Notes: a model not told the origin generated them from the letters alone. Positions 45,467 through 53,930 are shown, numbered from the stretch's first letter. The stretch is 62,819 nt of DNA from Prochlorococcus sp. AG-347-J06 (GCA_003281525.1 QCBT01000007.1:1-62819), one strand, 5' to 3'. Numbers and translations: made by a program.

Positions 45467-45970
45467 TTGGAGAATTCACCTCAATATTTATTTCTTGCTA
45501 GTGGAGTAAATAATGGAGAAGGTTATTGGATTGTGGGAATAAAAAATTGCGATGAAAATATCCTTCAAGATGAAAATCTTATAGATTGCCATAGAAAAGA
45601 ATTAATAGGTAATGAATCAGCAAAAGATATTCTTTTAGCTATTAATTTAAACGTAAATAATTTATTAAATGAACTAAGAAAAAAAAATTATTTAATTGGA
45701 AATTCTTCAATGGGAATTTCATTTGATATTCCTTTAGAAATTGTGGAAAATATTTTTGATTTTTGGTTAGATACTTATAAAGATCAAGAAGCCTGGGAAG
45801 CTTGTCTAGGTCTTCTTAAAGTTAGAAAAAGGCTTCCCCTTACAAATCTAATTGAAACAGAAAGTTTAAAGGGTAACTCTAAAAAATGGGCTATAAAAAT
45901 TGAAACTTTACATACTTATGTTCCTTCTTCACTTCGAGTTGAAAAATTAAATGATCCCATGTGGGAATAA
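45467..45970 (+). CDS. conserved-looking hypothetical protein
   Basis: A 167-residue soluble protein. The nearest start is TTG at 45467; the first ATG lies far inside the frame. Sequence features are FLASGVNNGEGYWIVGIKNC at the N-terminus and a helical middle (FDIPLEIVENIFDFWLDTYKDQEAWEACLGLL). There is no signal peptide or membrane helix. The length and coding-like composition support a real gene, but no family was recognised. Confidence 0.55.
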   Translation: MENSPQYLFLASGVNNGEGYWIVGIKNCDENILQDENLIDCHRKELIGNESAKDILLAINLNVNNLLNELRKKNYLIGNSSMGISFDIPLEIVENIFDFWLDTYKDQEAWEACLGLLKVRKRLPLTNLIETESLKGNSKKWAIKIETLHTYVPSSLRVEKLNDPMWE

Positions 45971-46044
45971 TTTGATCTTTTAATACTCAAAATATTTACT
46001 TCGTTGTATATTTAAGTAAAAATAAAATAACTTATAATTAAAAA

Positions 46045-46230
46045 ATGATTAAACCATATTCCTTTAGTATCGATCAAATGAACGGAATAGTAGAAGATAC
46101 ATACGCCAAGATAATAAATGAATGTGAAAACTTAAAAAAAAATACTAATTGTCCAAATGAGCAAGTAGTAGCACTTTTAAGTGTAATTGCTTCAAATTAC
46201 GCAATTACAAAAGAAAAAAATAAAAATTAA
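46045..46230 (+). CDS. small helical protein upstream of the phosphoribosyltransferase gene
   Basis: A 61-residue soluble protein with two cysteines and a helical C-terminal half (EQVVALLSVIASNYAITK). It ends 1 base before the phosphoribosyltransferase start, so the two are probably one operon. No family was recognised. A role with the nucleotide-salvage pair is possible from position only. Confidence 0.5.
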   Translation: MIKPYSFSIDQMNGIVEDTYAKIINECENLKKNTNCPNEQVVALLSVIASNYAITKEKNKN

Positions 46231-46231
46231 G

Positions 46232-46627
46232 ATGATAAGTTATTTTACTTGGGGCGATTTTGATAAGAGCGTAGAACAAATAGCTAAAAAATGTAAGTTG
46301 AAGGATTTTTCTGGAATATATGGAGTTCCTCGTGGTGGGTTATGTCTTGCTGTAGCACTAAGTCATAAATTAAAAATTGAATTAATTTCAGAACCAATAA
46401 AAAATTCATTAATAGTAGATGACGTTTATGAAACTGGTCTCACATTAACGAACTTTAAGGATATTGAAGGAGCAATGTTTTTTGTATTATTTAGTAAAAT
46501 CAAACCTACATGGTGGAATACAGTATTTATATCTAAAAAAAGCCAATGGATAGTTTTTCCCTGGGAAGACTCGTTAACTTCAAAAAATGACCGCGAAGAG
46601 TACATAATAAAAAGAGGTTTAAGTTGA
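46232..46627 (+). CDS. phosphoribosyltransferase-like protein
   Basis: A 131-residue protein with the type I PRTase signature IVDDVYETGLT (61-71), which binds the ribose phosphate of PRPP, and the upstream GVPRGGLCLAVALSHKL loop (31-47) that binds pyrophosphate. It is shorter than most members, so the hood that selects the base is small, and the base cannot be named. ATG at 46232 is chosen over a longer frame that overlaps the upstream gene. It is coupled to the deoxyribosyltransferase gene by TTGA. Confidence 0.75.
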   Translation: MISYFTWGDFDKSVEQIAKKCKLKDFSGIYGVPRGGLCLAVALSHKLKIELISEPIKNSLIVDDVYETGLTLTNFKDIEGAMFFVLFSKIKPTWWNTVFISKKSQWIVFPWEDSLTSKNDREEYIIKRGLS

Positions 46628-47082
46628 GAAAAAAATTATATTTGGCAAATCCATATGGATTTTCAAAACAAACAAAAACTCTCTTAAATAAATTTATTCA
46701 AATCTTCAATGATTTAAATGTAGAAGTATTTGAACCTTTTGAAAGAGCAAAACCATTAATAGAACAAGAAAGTGAATGGGCATACGACGTTGCAATTAGT
46801 AATTTCCATGATTTAAAAGAATCTGATTGTATTTTTGCGATAGTTAATGGAAATCCTCCAGATGAAGGTGTAATGATTGAATTAGGTATCGCGATTGCTT
46901 TAAAAAAGGAAATCTTTTTATTCAGGGATGATTTTAGAAATTGTTCTGATAGCGATCAATACCCATTAAATCTAATGTTGTTTCTTGGACTGCCTAAAGA
47001 TAATTGGGAAGAATATTATTTTGAATCATTACAAGATATAAAAAGTAATAAAAAAAGATTTGTGGAATGGGCAAAAAATTAG
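46624..47082 (+). CDS. nucleoside 2-deoxyribosyltransferase family protein
   Basis: A 152-residue protein with the family layout: KLYLANPYGFS near the start, a conserved Asp in ESDCIFAIVNG (D68) and the nucleophile-type glutamate in DEGVMIELGIA (E86). Such enzymes swap or remove bases on deoxyribonucleosides; some act as deoxynucleoside monophosphate hydrolases. The start is TTG at 46624, inside the stop of the PRTase gene. The pairing suggests base or nucleotide salvage. Confidence 0.82.
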   Translation: MRKKLYLANPYGFSKQTKTLLNKFIQIFNDLNVEVFEPFERAKPLIEQESEWAYDVAISNFHDLKESDCIFAIVNGNPPDEGVMIELGIAIALKKEIFLFRDDFRNCSDSDQYPLNLMLFLGLPKDNWEEYYFESLQDIKSNKKRFVEWAKN

Positions 47083-47167
47083 CCAAATAAAGGATTAACC
47101 CTTAAGTATAAGTTTTAAGTTTAAAAATATCTATTGGGGTGCTAGAATTAAATTTATTTAGAAAATT

Positions 47168-47344
47168 TTGACACAAGTTACAGTTGGAGAGAACGAGGGA
47201 ATTGAGTCAGCCCTTAGAAGATTTAAGAGACAAGTATCTAAATCGGGAATTTTTGCAGATTTAAAAAGACTTAGACATCACGAAACACCTATTGAAAAAT
47301 ACAAAAGAAAGTTGCAACAAAGGAGAAAAGCAAGAAGAAGATAA
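47168..47344 (+). CDS. rpsU: 30S ribosomal protein S21
   Basis: A 58-residue, very basic protein with the S21 pattern: [36 protein letters not shown], and a C-terminal run of arginines and lysines. The start is TTG at 47168; no ATG is available in frame. It is a small-subunit protein that helps mRNA binding during initiation. Confidence 0.92.
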
Positions 47345-47421
47345 TCTGATACAGGTTATAAAGATTATGTAAATCTTTAATAATGATTTTTATTAGAAAA
47401 GTTTAAAAATAAAAAATTTAA

Positions 47422-47757
47422 CTATTTAAGCTTTTTAAGCTTTTTAACAAGATTTACCCCAACTCCTGATACTGCAAGAAGATCTTTCTCATCAGCAGCA
47501 ATAACGGCTTTTGTTGTTTTAAAACCAGCCTCATATAAAGCTTTTGCACTTTTTGCTCCAACACCTGGAAGTGTAGTTAAAGTTTCAATATTTTTCTTAG
47601 AATTAACTGCTTTGGTTTTTGTTTTTGTTTTTGTTTTTGTTTTTGTTTTTGTTTTTGAAGACTTAGCTACTTTTTTTTCTTTCGTTAAAGGAGTTTCAAG
47701 AGATACTGGACTTTTAAACAGAATTGATTTAAGTTTGTTGATAAATTTAGAAATCAT
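47422..47757 (-). CDS. helix-hairpin-helix protein with a Lys-Thr repeat
   Basis: A 111-residue protein in three parts: a basic N-terminus, a linker of seven Lys-Thr repeats coded by seven GTTTTT units on the plus strand, and a C-terminal pair of helix-hairpin-helix motifs (TLPGVGAKSAKALYEAGF, then VSGVGVNLVKKLKKL). The HhH pair binds DNA without sequence preference in RuvA, NucS and similar proteins, so DNA binding is the likely activity. The linker can lengthen or shorten by two residues at a time without a frameshift. Confidence 0.75.
   Translation of the reverse strand: MISKFINKLKSILFKSPVSLETPLTKEKKVAKSSKTKTKTKTKTKTKTKAVNSKKNIETLTTLPGVGAKSAKALYEAGFKTTKAVIAADEKDLLAVSGVGVNLVKKLKKLK
47615..47656. 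repeat. hexanucleotide microsatellite (GTTTTT)7
   Basis: Seven perfect tandem GTTTTT units inside the helix-hairpin-helix gene. On the coding strand the unit is AAAACA, read as Lys-Thr. Unit loss or gain keeps the frame. Confidence 0.95.
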
Positions 47758-48025
47758 CGTAATAAATATAAGTAATAGTATTAGCTTTTCTATTTAGTAT
47801 ATTATCAAATTCCAAGTGGAAATAATAATAAAACAATAGCTAATTGAATAGAAATAATTTATTTACAATTATATAAAGACACATATTTAATATTTATGCA
47901 AGCTTACGAGCCATTGCAAGGTATGCAATATTATTTTAAAAAATATAAAAAAGAAAAAATATACTTTCTAAAATTAAAATTATTAATAGTAAAGTTAAAA
48001 TCTTTATAAAGAGCAGATAATAAAA

Positions 48026-48622
48026 ATGAAGCTTCTATTCATAAGTGGACCTTCTGGAAGCGGTAAGACAACTTTATCAAATCAAATAATAAAAAAAAAT
48101 AAAAATGGTTTTGTTTTAAGTACCGACAATTACTATAAGACAGGGTTAATAAGCAAATTGCTATCAAAATTTATAGAAGGTTTTTTTGATAGAAGTATTA
48201 GTTTTAATAACAAACTATTCAAAAGGGATTTTGATTATATTTATAAGAATGGAATTGCAATCTATGATCGCTTTTATAATTTCGAAAAGAAAACAATTCA
48301 GAATATCTTCAACGAAACAAATAATATTAGTTTTTTAATTGTTGAAGGTATTTTTGCTAAAGAGTTTTCAAACACTTTAAATAATAAAGATTTTTATTTT
48401 TTAGAATTAAAAACTAAAAAAAATGAGTGCATGAAAAGAGTTGTCCAAAGAGATTTAAAAGAAAGGGGGAAGGATAAAAAACAAGCTGAAAATGATTTCT
48501 TAAAATCTTGGGACATTTATTATGAGAAATTCAAACCTAATAGAATAAAAAATAATTCAAATAAATTCATTATTGAAAAAGACACTGATCTAGACCACAT
48601 TCTGGAAAAATTATTTAATTAA
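48026..48622 (+). CDS. uridine-kinase-like P-loop protein
   Basis: A 198-residue P-loop kinase with Walker A GPSGSGKTT (residues 8-16), TDNYYKTG where uridine kinases bind the acceptor, and the lid arginines in MKRVVQRDLKERGK. The fold matches uridine kinase and phosphoribulokinase relatives, and the substrate is uncertain. It is not the main phosphoribulokinase because it is much shorter and lacks that family's C-terminal domain. Its 3' end overlaps the convergent oxidoreductase gene by 12 bases. Confidence 0.75.
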   Translation: MKLLFISGPSGSGKTTLSNQIIKKNKNGFVLSTDNYYKTGLISKLLSKFIEGFFDRSISFNNKLFKRDFDYIYKNGIAIYDRFYNFEKKTIQNIFNETNNISFLIVEGIFAKEFSNTLNNKDFYFLELKTKKNECMKRVVQRDLKERGKDKKQAENDFLKSWDIYYEKFKPNRIKNNSNKFIIEKDTDLDHILEKLFN

Positions 48623-49777
48623 ATCTTTGATTTTTTTCTCTAATATTAAAGCACTTAAAATTGAGCCTTCAATCCTACCAAATCCATCTCCTTTAAACCA
48701 GTCTCCGCAAAATCCAATTCTATATTTTCTACTAAATTGTAAAGATAATGGGATCGCAATGCCAGAAGGCTGTGAAGCTCTCCATTTCATAATAGATATT
48801 TTTTCATCAAAAGTTAATCTATTTACTATTGAATTATCTTTAAACAGTTTATTGAAATTTGTAATTATGGTTTGTTTAATAACCTCTTCATCTTTTGCAT
48901 TTAGATAAGAATTAATTAACTCTATATTTTTTGAATGTACTACAATTCCTAATTTATTATTATCTTGCAGCTGAAAAATAATTCTTTCAAATCTATATTT
49001 TTTTTCTAAATTTTTGTTTAAATAAAAATACCTTTGTTTTTTAGAATAAAAATCTTTATAACTATAATTTTCATTTGTATATATTAAAAAAGTTAACCTA
49101 GGAATAAATGTTTGTTCTTCTAAAAAATTTAATAGTAAATCTATTTTTTTATCATAATTTATAGGAATAGCTTTTCTTAATGGAATTTGATTTATATTTA
49201 ATATTTTCAATGAACGTTTATGTAACAACAAATTAGTTGAACAAATAAGATATTTAGACTTGAATTTGTCGCCATTTTTTGATGTAAGTACCCATTCCTT
49301 ATTATCAAACTTCAAATCAACTATTACAGTTTCAAAGAAAAAATCAATTTTCCCTTTTAAATTATTTGACTCAATTATTTTTTTCGATAATTCACTCATG
49401 GTATCTAAAGAAAGATAATTAACGCCGCAAGAAAATTCAGATTTTTTTATGGTTTCTAAATTAGAATCTTCATTTAGAAAAAATAAGTCTGAGTCGTCAA
49501 TTTTTATATATTTATTTTCCAATAATTCATCAATATAACTTTTTAATAGTAAATTATTTTTGCTGTTAGATATATTAAAATTTGGAGAACCATGGTTTAG
49601 TTTCCATCCTTTATATCTTTTGCTTATTCTTGTACTTGATCTCCCTCCAAGTCCACGACCAATTTCAATTAATGCAACTTTTTCTGTAATATTATTTTTT
49701 AGATACTTCGAAGCGAAAACACACGCCGATATACCTCCACCTATTATTAATAAGTCATATGTAATATTACTCTTCAT
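48611..49777 (-). CDS. FAD-dependent oxidoreductase, renalase/amine-oxidase-like
   Basis: A 388-residue flavoprotein. The N-terminal dinucleotide motif is LLIIGGGISACVFA, followed by the GLGGRSSTRISKR stretch typical of amine oxidase and renalase-type proteins. The C-terminal block RIGFCGDWFKGDGFGRIEGSILSA holds the FAD-binding GD motif. The substrate is unknown. It is 4 bases downstream of the MTHFR-like gene on the same strand, so the two flavin-related genes form a pair. Confidence 0.78.
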   Translation of the reverse strand: MKSNITYDLLIIGGGISACVFASKYLKNNITEKVALIEIGRGLGGRSSTRISKRYKGWKLNHGSPNFNISNSKNNLLLKSYIDELLENKYIKIDDSDLFFLNEDSNLETIKKSEFSCGVNYLSLDTMSELSKKIIESNNLKGKIDFFFETVIVDLKFDNKEWVLTSKNGDKFKSKYLICSTNLLLHKRSLKILNINQIPLRKAIPINYDKKIDLLLNFLEEQTFIPRLTFLIYTNENYSYKDFYSKKQRYFYLNKNLEKKYRFERIIFQLQDNNKLGIVVHSKNIELINSYLNAKDEEVIKQTIITNFNKLFKDNSIVNRLTFDEKISIMKWRASQPSGIAIPLSLQFSRKYRIGFCGDWFKGDGFGRIEGSILSALILEKKIKDLIK

Positions 49778-49781
49778 AAAA

Positions 49782-50600
49782 TTAATATTGAGAGAAATAA
49801 TCTTTCTTTTTTAAAAAACTATAAACAGAATCAAGTTTCTCTGATGTTGAAAAATCAGATTCAATTAAAGGAATAATATTATTATTTTTATAAAAACTAA
49901 CTAAATCGCTCGTGAATTCAAAAAAATTATCTAAGGCACATAGACACTTTTCTGATATGTATACCTCTTTCCAAGGACGGAATCTAAACCTCGATATAAA
50001 TTGTTTAGAAGGTATAAATAAACTTCCAAATAGATTTAATTTTTCATCTTTTGCTATGTTCTTGATATAAGTTACCTCGTTCTGAAGAACTTTAATATCT
50101 GTGCCATATTGAAACCAAATAGAATTTATTAATCCAGTCGAAATTTTCCTTTCCAACCTTTCTCTTTCTGAATAGATATTATAATATTTTTTCAAATATG
50201 GATTATAAGCTATACCTAATTTAACTTTTAAATTTCTTTCTTTTTTTAAATAAGCTAATACATCAACTGAGTCAAAGTTTTTTTTCTTATTTGATCCCGA
50301 CACAAGCAGAATTTCATAATTTGTATTAATGTGAGATTGTTTAACAAAATCTAAAAAATCCTGATATGATTTTTCTATATTTTTTGAATATTGATGATAA
50401 AGACTATAGTGATAGGTAACATTAAATTCATTATAGTTTTTAGATATATATTTAATAGTTGAATTTAAAAAATCCTTTTTTATAACTCCTTTACATGGAA
50501 TATTGATATTTTTTATATTATTTAAATTGCAGAATTTAAGTTTATTTTCTAACTGAGAAATATTTTTAAATGACAATTCGAATCTGATATTATTATTCAT
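49782..50600 (-). CDS. MTHFR-superfamily TIM-barrel protein, active-site Asp replaced
   Basis: A 272-residue protein whose middle aligns with methylenetetrahydrofolate reductase: LLVSGSNKKK for ALRGDLPPG, VDVLAYLKKE, LKVKLGIAYNPYLKK, ERLERKISTGL for LKRKVDAGA, and LFGSLFIPSKQF for IIPGILPVSNF. The glutamate equivalent to E. coli Glu28 seems kept (E8), but Asp120 is a serine (S103). It may bind a flavin or folate but is unlikely to be a normal MetF. It is paired with the FAD oxidoreductase gene. Confidence 0.6.
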   Translation of the reverse strand: MNNNIRFELSFKNISQLENKLKFCNLNNIKNINIPCKGVIKKDFLNSTIKYISKNYNEFNVTYHYSLYHQYSKNIEKSYQDFLDFVKQSHINTNYEILLVSGSNKKKNFDSVDVLAYLKKERNLKVKLGIAYNPYLKKYYNIYSERERLERKISTGLINSIWFQYGTDIKVLQNEVTYIKNIAKDEKLNLFGSLFIPSKQFISRFRFRPWKEVYISEKCLCALDNFFEFTSDLVSFYKNNNIIPLIESDFSTSEKLDSVYSFLKKKDYFSQY

Positions 50601-51031
50601 TATTTAGTATTCAAATTCTATCCCTTAACATATTAACGAAAACATGCATCTGCTACGATTCTTATTTTTAAAGACGTTTTTTTATTCTTAGCCTTTAGCA
50701 ATTAATTGGGGGGGATCTCCAATGAGCTTTAAAAGAAATTTTAACATCTCCAAATTTTGCAATAAATTCATTAAAACATTTCATTTTTCTGGTATTAATA
50801 AAGAGGGCCATGATAAATAAAGGGCTGCAAAAATCCCTAAAAATAGGACAAAAAAAACGCATAACAAATAACTTTAATTTTTCTAATTAATATAAATTAA
50901 AAACAAAGGATCAATTTTATAAGAAGATAATAAATAAATTATTCCTTTCTTCTAATACCAGATATTTAATCCATGAAAGATTTTTCTTGAACTCGAGAGG
51001 TTAGAATATCAAAAAAGTATTATTTTAGAAT
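50601..51031. other. gap of about 430 bases with no confident gene
   Basis: AT-rich sequence with a G7 run at 50708-50714. The only small ORF is on the plus strand at 50722-50820, 32 residues long and basic, with a G-rich stretch just upstream that could act as a ribosome binding site. It has no family match and is not called. A weak CCTA/TAGG hairpin near 50840 is followed by an A run, not Ts, so it is not a plus-strand terminator. Confidence 0.4.
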
Positions 51032-51436
51032 ATGGCTAGCCAAGATTATCTAATTGCAATAGCTTTAATAGAGCAAAACTTAGTTAGAGCAATGCCTCTT
51101 GGAGGTAAAGAAATTAAAGATAATTTAGAGGAATCAAAAAATTTCAAGAAACTTGGAGAAGAGGTAATTTTAAATCTTCTAATGAGAGTGTTTCAAAGAA
51201 GTGATGAAGGTGCTTTAAAAAGGGCCTCTGAAGAAAAAGGTTTGCTGTTGGTGCACATGCATCCTAAAAGAATGCAGAAAGAACTTCCATTCATTAAATC
51301 TGAATGGATAAGAGACGGAGATACACAACAATTTCTAAAATACCTTGGCAATCTCTCAAAAGAAGTATGGACTGCATCTTTCGTAAAATACAAAGGGATT
51401 GAATTTACTTCTATCTCGAAGAATGATGAGATCTAA
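51032..51436 (+). CDS. hypothetical protein
   Basis: A 134-residue soluble protein with an ATG start. Features are a helical N-terminus (YLIAIALIEQNLVRAMPLGG), a central LKRASEEKGLLLVHMHPKR stretch and a C-terminal WTASFVKYKGIEF region. There is no membrane helix and no motif that I recognise. The composition is coding-like and the gene stands alone on its strand. It converges on the peptidase E gene. Confidence 0.6.
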   Translation: MASQDYLIAIALIEQNLVRAMPLGGKEIKDNLEESKNFKKLGEEVILNLLMRVFQRSDEGALKRASEEKGLLLVHMHPKRMQKELPFIKSEWIRDGDTQQFLKYLGNLSKEVWTASFVKYKGIEFTSISKNDEI

Positions 51437-51459
51437 AATATATTAAAAATATTTTCTTT

Positions 51460-52140
51460 TCAAAGAATTTCTTTCTTTAAAATATCATTTTCCTTAGAGA
51501 CTCTAAAGCAGTTTCTACCATTACCAAAATCAATTGAGTAATAGTCAAAATCATTTTTAATATGCAAGGCACAATTACCCTCAATACATATACAAGATTC
51601 AATAATATCTCTCTGAATAACATCATTAACGTAGGGTTCCCTCTCTTTCTCTTCATCGAAATGCGGACAGGCAATACCTTCAACTATTCCTAAACAATTA
51701 ATTATTGCTAATTCTTTAGCATAAGAATCAGTTATACCTTTATCAAACCAACAAATAGCCCCAGCACTTACACCACTCATTACAATTCCTTTTTCATAAG
51801 CATCTCGCAGAATTTTATGTAAATTCCATTCTTTCCAAACAGCTAACATACTTTTTGTATTTCCACCGCCAACATAAATGATGTCTTGAGTTAAAACTTT
51901 CTCTTCTAAGTTTTCTGTTCTAGAGAAGAAATCAATATGGCTTGTTATACAATCAAGTGTAGAAAATGCTCTATAAAAATTTAGTTTATACAAACTACTA
52001 TCGCCAGATGCTGTTGGAATAAAGCAAATTTTAGGTCTTTTTTTATTACTTAAAGAAACTATATATTTTTCAATTTCAAGAGATCCTAATGAACGTCCAA
52101 ACCCTCCTCCCCCAATTGCGACTATATTTTTACTAGGCAT
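51460..52140 (-). CDS. peptidase E-like serine hydrolase (S51 family)
   Basis: A 226-residue protein of the S51 dipeptidase E family, which has a class I glutamine-amidotransferase-like fold. The nucleophile is S125 in MSGVSAGAICWF, and the YVGGGNTKSM stretch near residue 90 forms the oxyanion side. The FIPTASGDSSLYK block near 40 is also typical. E. coli PepE cuts Asp-X dipeptides, but substrate use here is only inferred. It is divergent from the GNAT gene by 20 bases. Confidence 0.85.
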   Translation of the reverse strand: MPSKNIVAIGGGGFGRSLGSLEIEKYIVSLSNKKRPKICFIPTASGDSSLYKLNFYRAFSTLDCITSHIDFFSRTENLEEKVLTQDIIYVGGGNTKSMLAVWKEWNLHKILRDAYEKGIVMSGVSAGAICWFDKGITDSYAKELAIINCLGIVEGIACPHFDEEKEREPYVNDVIQRDIIESCICIEGNCALHIKNDFDYYSIDFGNGRNCFRVSKENDILKKEIL

Positions 52141-52160
52141 ATTAAATAAAAGAATTTTAT

Positions 52161-52628
52161 ATGAATTTAAGACAAATCACCATTAAAGATCAACTGGAAT
52201 TAAAAAAGGTTTATTTTGATTCAATTCAATCTTTAGATGAAAAAATTTATAGTCAAGAACAAAAAAGAGCCTGGTCAAGCCAAGCCTGGAAGAACCCAAA
52301 TTTTGATAATTCAATAATTAAAGGAAAAGGATGGCTTATAAGTAAACAAGGAATTATTATTGCTTTTGCCACAAGATATCCCACCGATAGAATTGCACTA
52401 TTTTACTGTAAGGGTAAATTCCAAAGAAAAGGTTACGGCTCTAATTTACTTCATAAATTAGAGGATGAAGCTAAAAAAGAGGGTTTAGATTCTCTTTCAA
52501 CTGAAGCAAGTTTAATAAGTTTTGAATTATTTCTTAAAAATGAATGGAAAATTATACGTAAAGAAAAAGTTATTATAAATAATATTTTTTTTGAAAGATA
52601 TAAAATGACTAAAATTATAAAAAATTAA
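52161..52628 (+). CDS. GNAT-family N-acetyltransferase
   Basis: A 155-residue acetyltransferase of the GNAT fold. The acetyl-CoA-binding motif is visible as GKFQRKGYGSNLLHKLEDEAKK (the RxxGxG/A type), after the beta-strand DRIALFYCKG. The rest is short and basic. The acceptor is unknown. It lies just before a small membrane gene with a 14-base gap, so the two may be co-transcribed. Confidence 0.8.
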   Translation: MNLRQITIKDQLELKKVYFDSIQSLDEKIYSQEQKRAWSSQAWKNPNFDNSIIKGKGWLISKQGIIIAFATRYPTDRIALFYCKGKFQRKGYGSNLLHKLEDEAKKEGLDSLSTEASLISFELFLKNEWKIIRKEKVIINNIFFERYKMTKIIKN

Positions 52629-52642
52629 TTAATAAATTAATA

Positions 52643-52966
52643 ATGTCTGGCAAAAGCAAGGGATTAATTCTGATTCGAAGGGTTCTAATTTGGGCGTTAT
52701 ACTTTTTTTCAGGATTTATACTTTATTCAAAACAAGGTATTTTGCCTTCATTGATAATTACTTTCTCAAGAATTATTTATCCATTATCTATTTTTTGGTT
52801 ACAAATAAGAATAAAAAAAAGAACCAATTTTCTGCCTATTGATTCAAAAATGACAACTTCGCAATTGTGGTTCAATTTATTACCCGTTATTGCATCTCTA
52901 TTAACTGTAATTTTTTCTTTAACTAATTCTTTCTTATATATCCTAGGAAAATTAATAAACTCTTAA
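52643..52966 (+). CDS. small membrane protein, unknown function
   Basis: A 107-residue protein with three predicted helices: about residues 10-26 (VLIWALYFFSGFILYSK), 28-48 and 77-98. The loop between the second and third is basic (RIKKRTNF), which places it in the cytoplasm. No family was recognised. It follows the GNAT gene by 14 bases on the same strand. Confidence 0.55.
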   Translation: MSGKSKGLILIRRVLIWALYFFSGFILYSKQGILPSLIITFSRIIYPLSIFWLQIRIKKRTNFLPIDSKMTTSQLWFNLLPVIASLLTVIFSLTNSFLYILGKLINS

Positions 52967-53078
52967 AAAAATTAATTATTATTTATTAGCTTTAGAAATT
53001 CCTTATAAAAAACATAATGTTAAGAAATTTGTCTTTTACTTATATTTGTTTAAATTTTAAATAGTGATCAATAAAATC

Positions 53079-53228
53079 ATGAAAAATATTTCATTAAAGG
53101 GAAATATTAATTTTGATAAAAAAAAAGATATAAATGATTATGAATTATTCTCTTTAAAGATCACAGATAGTTTATATAAAAAAGATATTGGAAAATTTCT
53201 TGAGACTCTCTCTTCTCACTTTATTTAG
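53079..53228 (+). CDS. small hypothetical protein
   Basis: A 49-residue basic, soluble ORF with an ATG start. No membrane helix or motif is seen (a KKKDINDYELFSLKITDSLY stretch fills the middle). Its position in a gap before the DUF3303 gene is the only context. The call is uncertain. Confidence 0.35.
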   Translation: MKNISLKGNINFDKKKDINDYELFSLKITDSLYKKDIGKFLETLSSHFI

Positions 53229-53320
53229 GAAAATATTCTTATTCTGATCTTCAAATTCAAACAGTCACAATAATAAATAAGTATTTGAGGGATAATAAAT
53301 ATAAACTTAAGAATACTCCA

Positions 53321-53638
53321 ATGCAATTATTTCTTGCTGACTGCCAATTCCCAGATATTGATAATCAAGTGAAAGCTTATCAATTATTTGTAGAGGCTTG
53401 GGAAAACGGAGAAATTGCAAAATCAGATAAAACAGATAAATTTGAGATGTTATTTAGAGTTCATGCTCCAGGAGAGGGTAGAGTAGTTTGTTTATGTAAG
53501 GCACAGAGTGATAAAGAAATTTTTGAGCATTTTGCTCCATGGAGAGCCAAATTTGGCATTCATATGGAATTTACTCCTGTAATAAGTTGTCAAAATGTTG
53601 TTGATTACCATAAAAATTTGTTCAAAACTTTAGGGTAA
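53321..53638 (+). CDS. DUF3303 family protein
   Basis: A protein of about 105 residues from the ATG at 53321. The frame could begin at TTG 53285, but the DUF3303-type opening MQLFLADCQFPDIDNQ starts here. Other family features are KAYQLFVEAWENGEI, the FRVHAPGEGRVVCLCKAQS strand pair and FEHFAPWRAKFGIHMEFTPV. The function is unknown; the fold is probably a small alpha-beta ferredoxin-like one. Confidence 0.7.
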   Translation: MQLFLADCQFPDIDNQVKAYQLFVEAWENGEIAKSDKTDKFEMLFRVHAPGEGRVVCLCKAQSDKEIFEHFAPWRAKFGIHMEFTPVISCQNVVDYHKNLFKTLG

Positions 53639-53661
53639 TTAGCTTAAAACTAAATTTTATC

Positions 53662-53841
53662 GTGATTAAACCTTTTTCCAATCTTATTTATAAAAAAAAA
53701 GATAGAAATTTTTCTTCTTCAAAAAGTGAGCTTAATAAAGAAGAAAACGTCAAATCTAAACCATTAATAATATTTGGCTTTATCCTCTCATTAACTTCCA
53801 TCTTTTTACTTTTATTCACCATTAATAATAAATTTGGATGA
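53662..53841 (+). CDS. small single-pass membrane protein
   Basis: A 59-residue ORF with a GTG start. A basic, serine-rich N-terminal half is followed by one helix (LIIFGFILSLTSIFLLLFTI) close to the C-terminus, as in a tail-anchored protein. The last codons lie in a perfect 20-bp tandem duplication whose second copy is outside the gene. No family was recognised. Confidence 0.45.
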   Translation: MIKPFSNLIYKKKDRNFSSSKSELNKEENVKSKPLIIFGFILSLTSIFLLLFTINNKFG

Positions 53842-53863
53842 TAAATAATAAATTTGGATGATA
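53824..53863. repeat. perfect 20-bp tandem duplication
   Basis: AATAATAAATTTGGATGATA occurs twice in a row (53824-53843 and 53844-53863). The first copy contains the end and TGA stop of the small membrane gene. Such a fresh repeat stands out in this repeat-poor window. Confidence 0.9.
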
Positions 53864-53930
53864 TATGAGTAATTAGAACTATTACCTGGGAACAAATATG
53901 TCCTATTATTGATTAAAAATAACTAACTAA

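Noticed and set aside
47612..47797. Plus-strand frame with a Val-Phe repeat
   Set aside because: It is only the reverse reading of the GTTTTT repeat in the helix-hairpin-helix gene.
47896..48009. 37-residue plus-strand ORF before the uridine-kinase-like gene
   Set aside because: It is lysine/leucine low complexity with no match; too weak to call.
50722..50820. 32-residue basic ORF after a G-rich stretch
   Set aside because: The G-rich stretch could be a ribosome binding site, but the ORF is short and unmatched, so it was left out.
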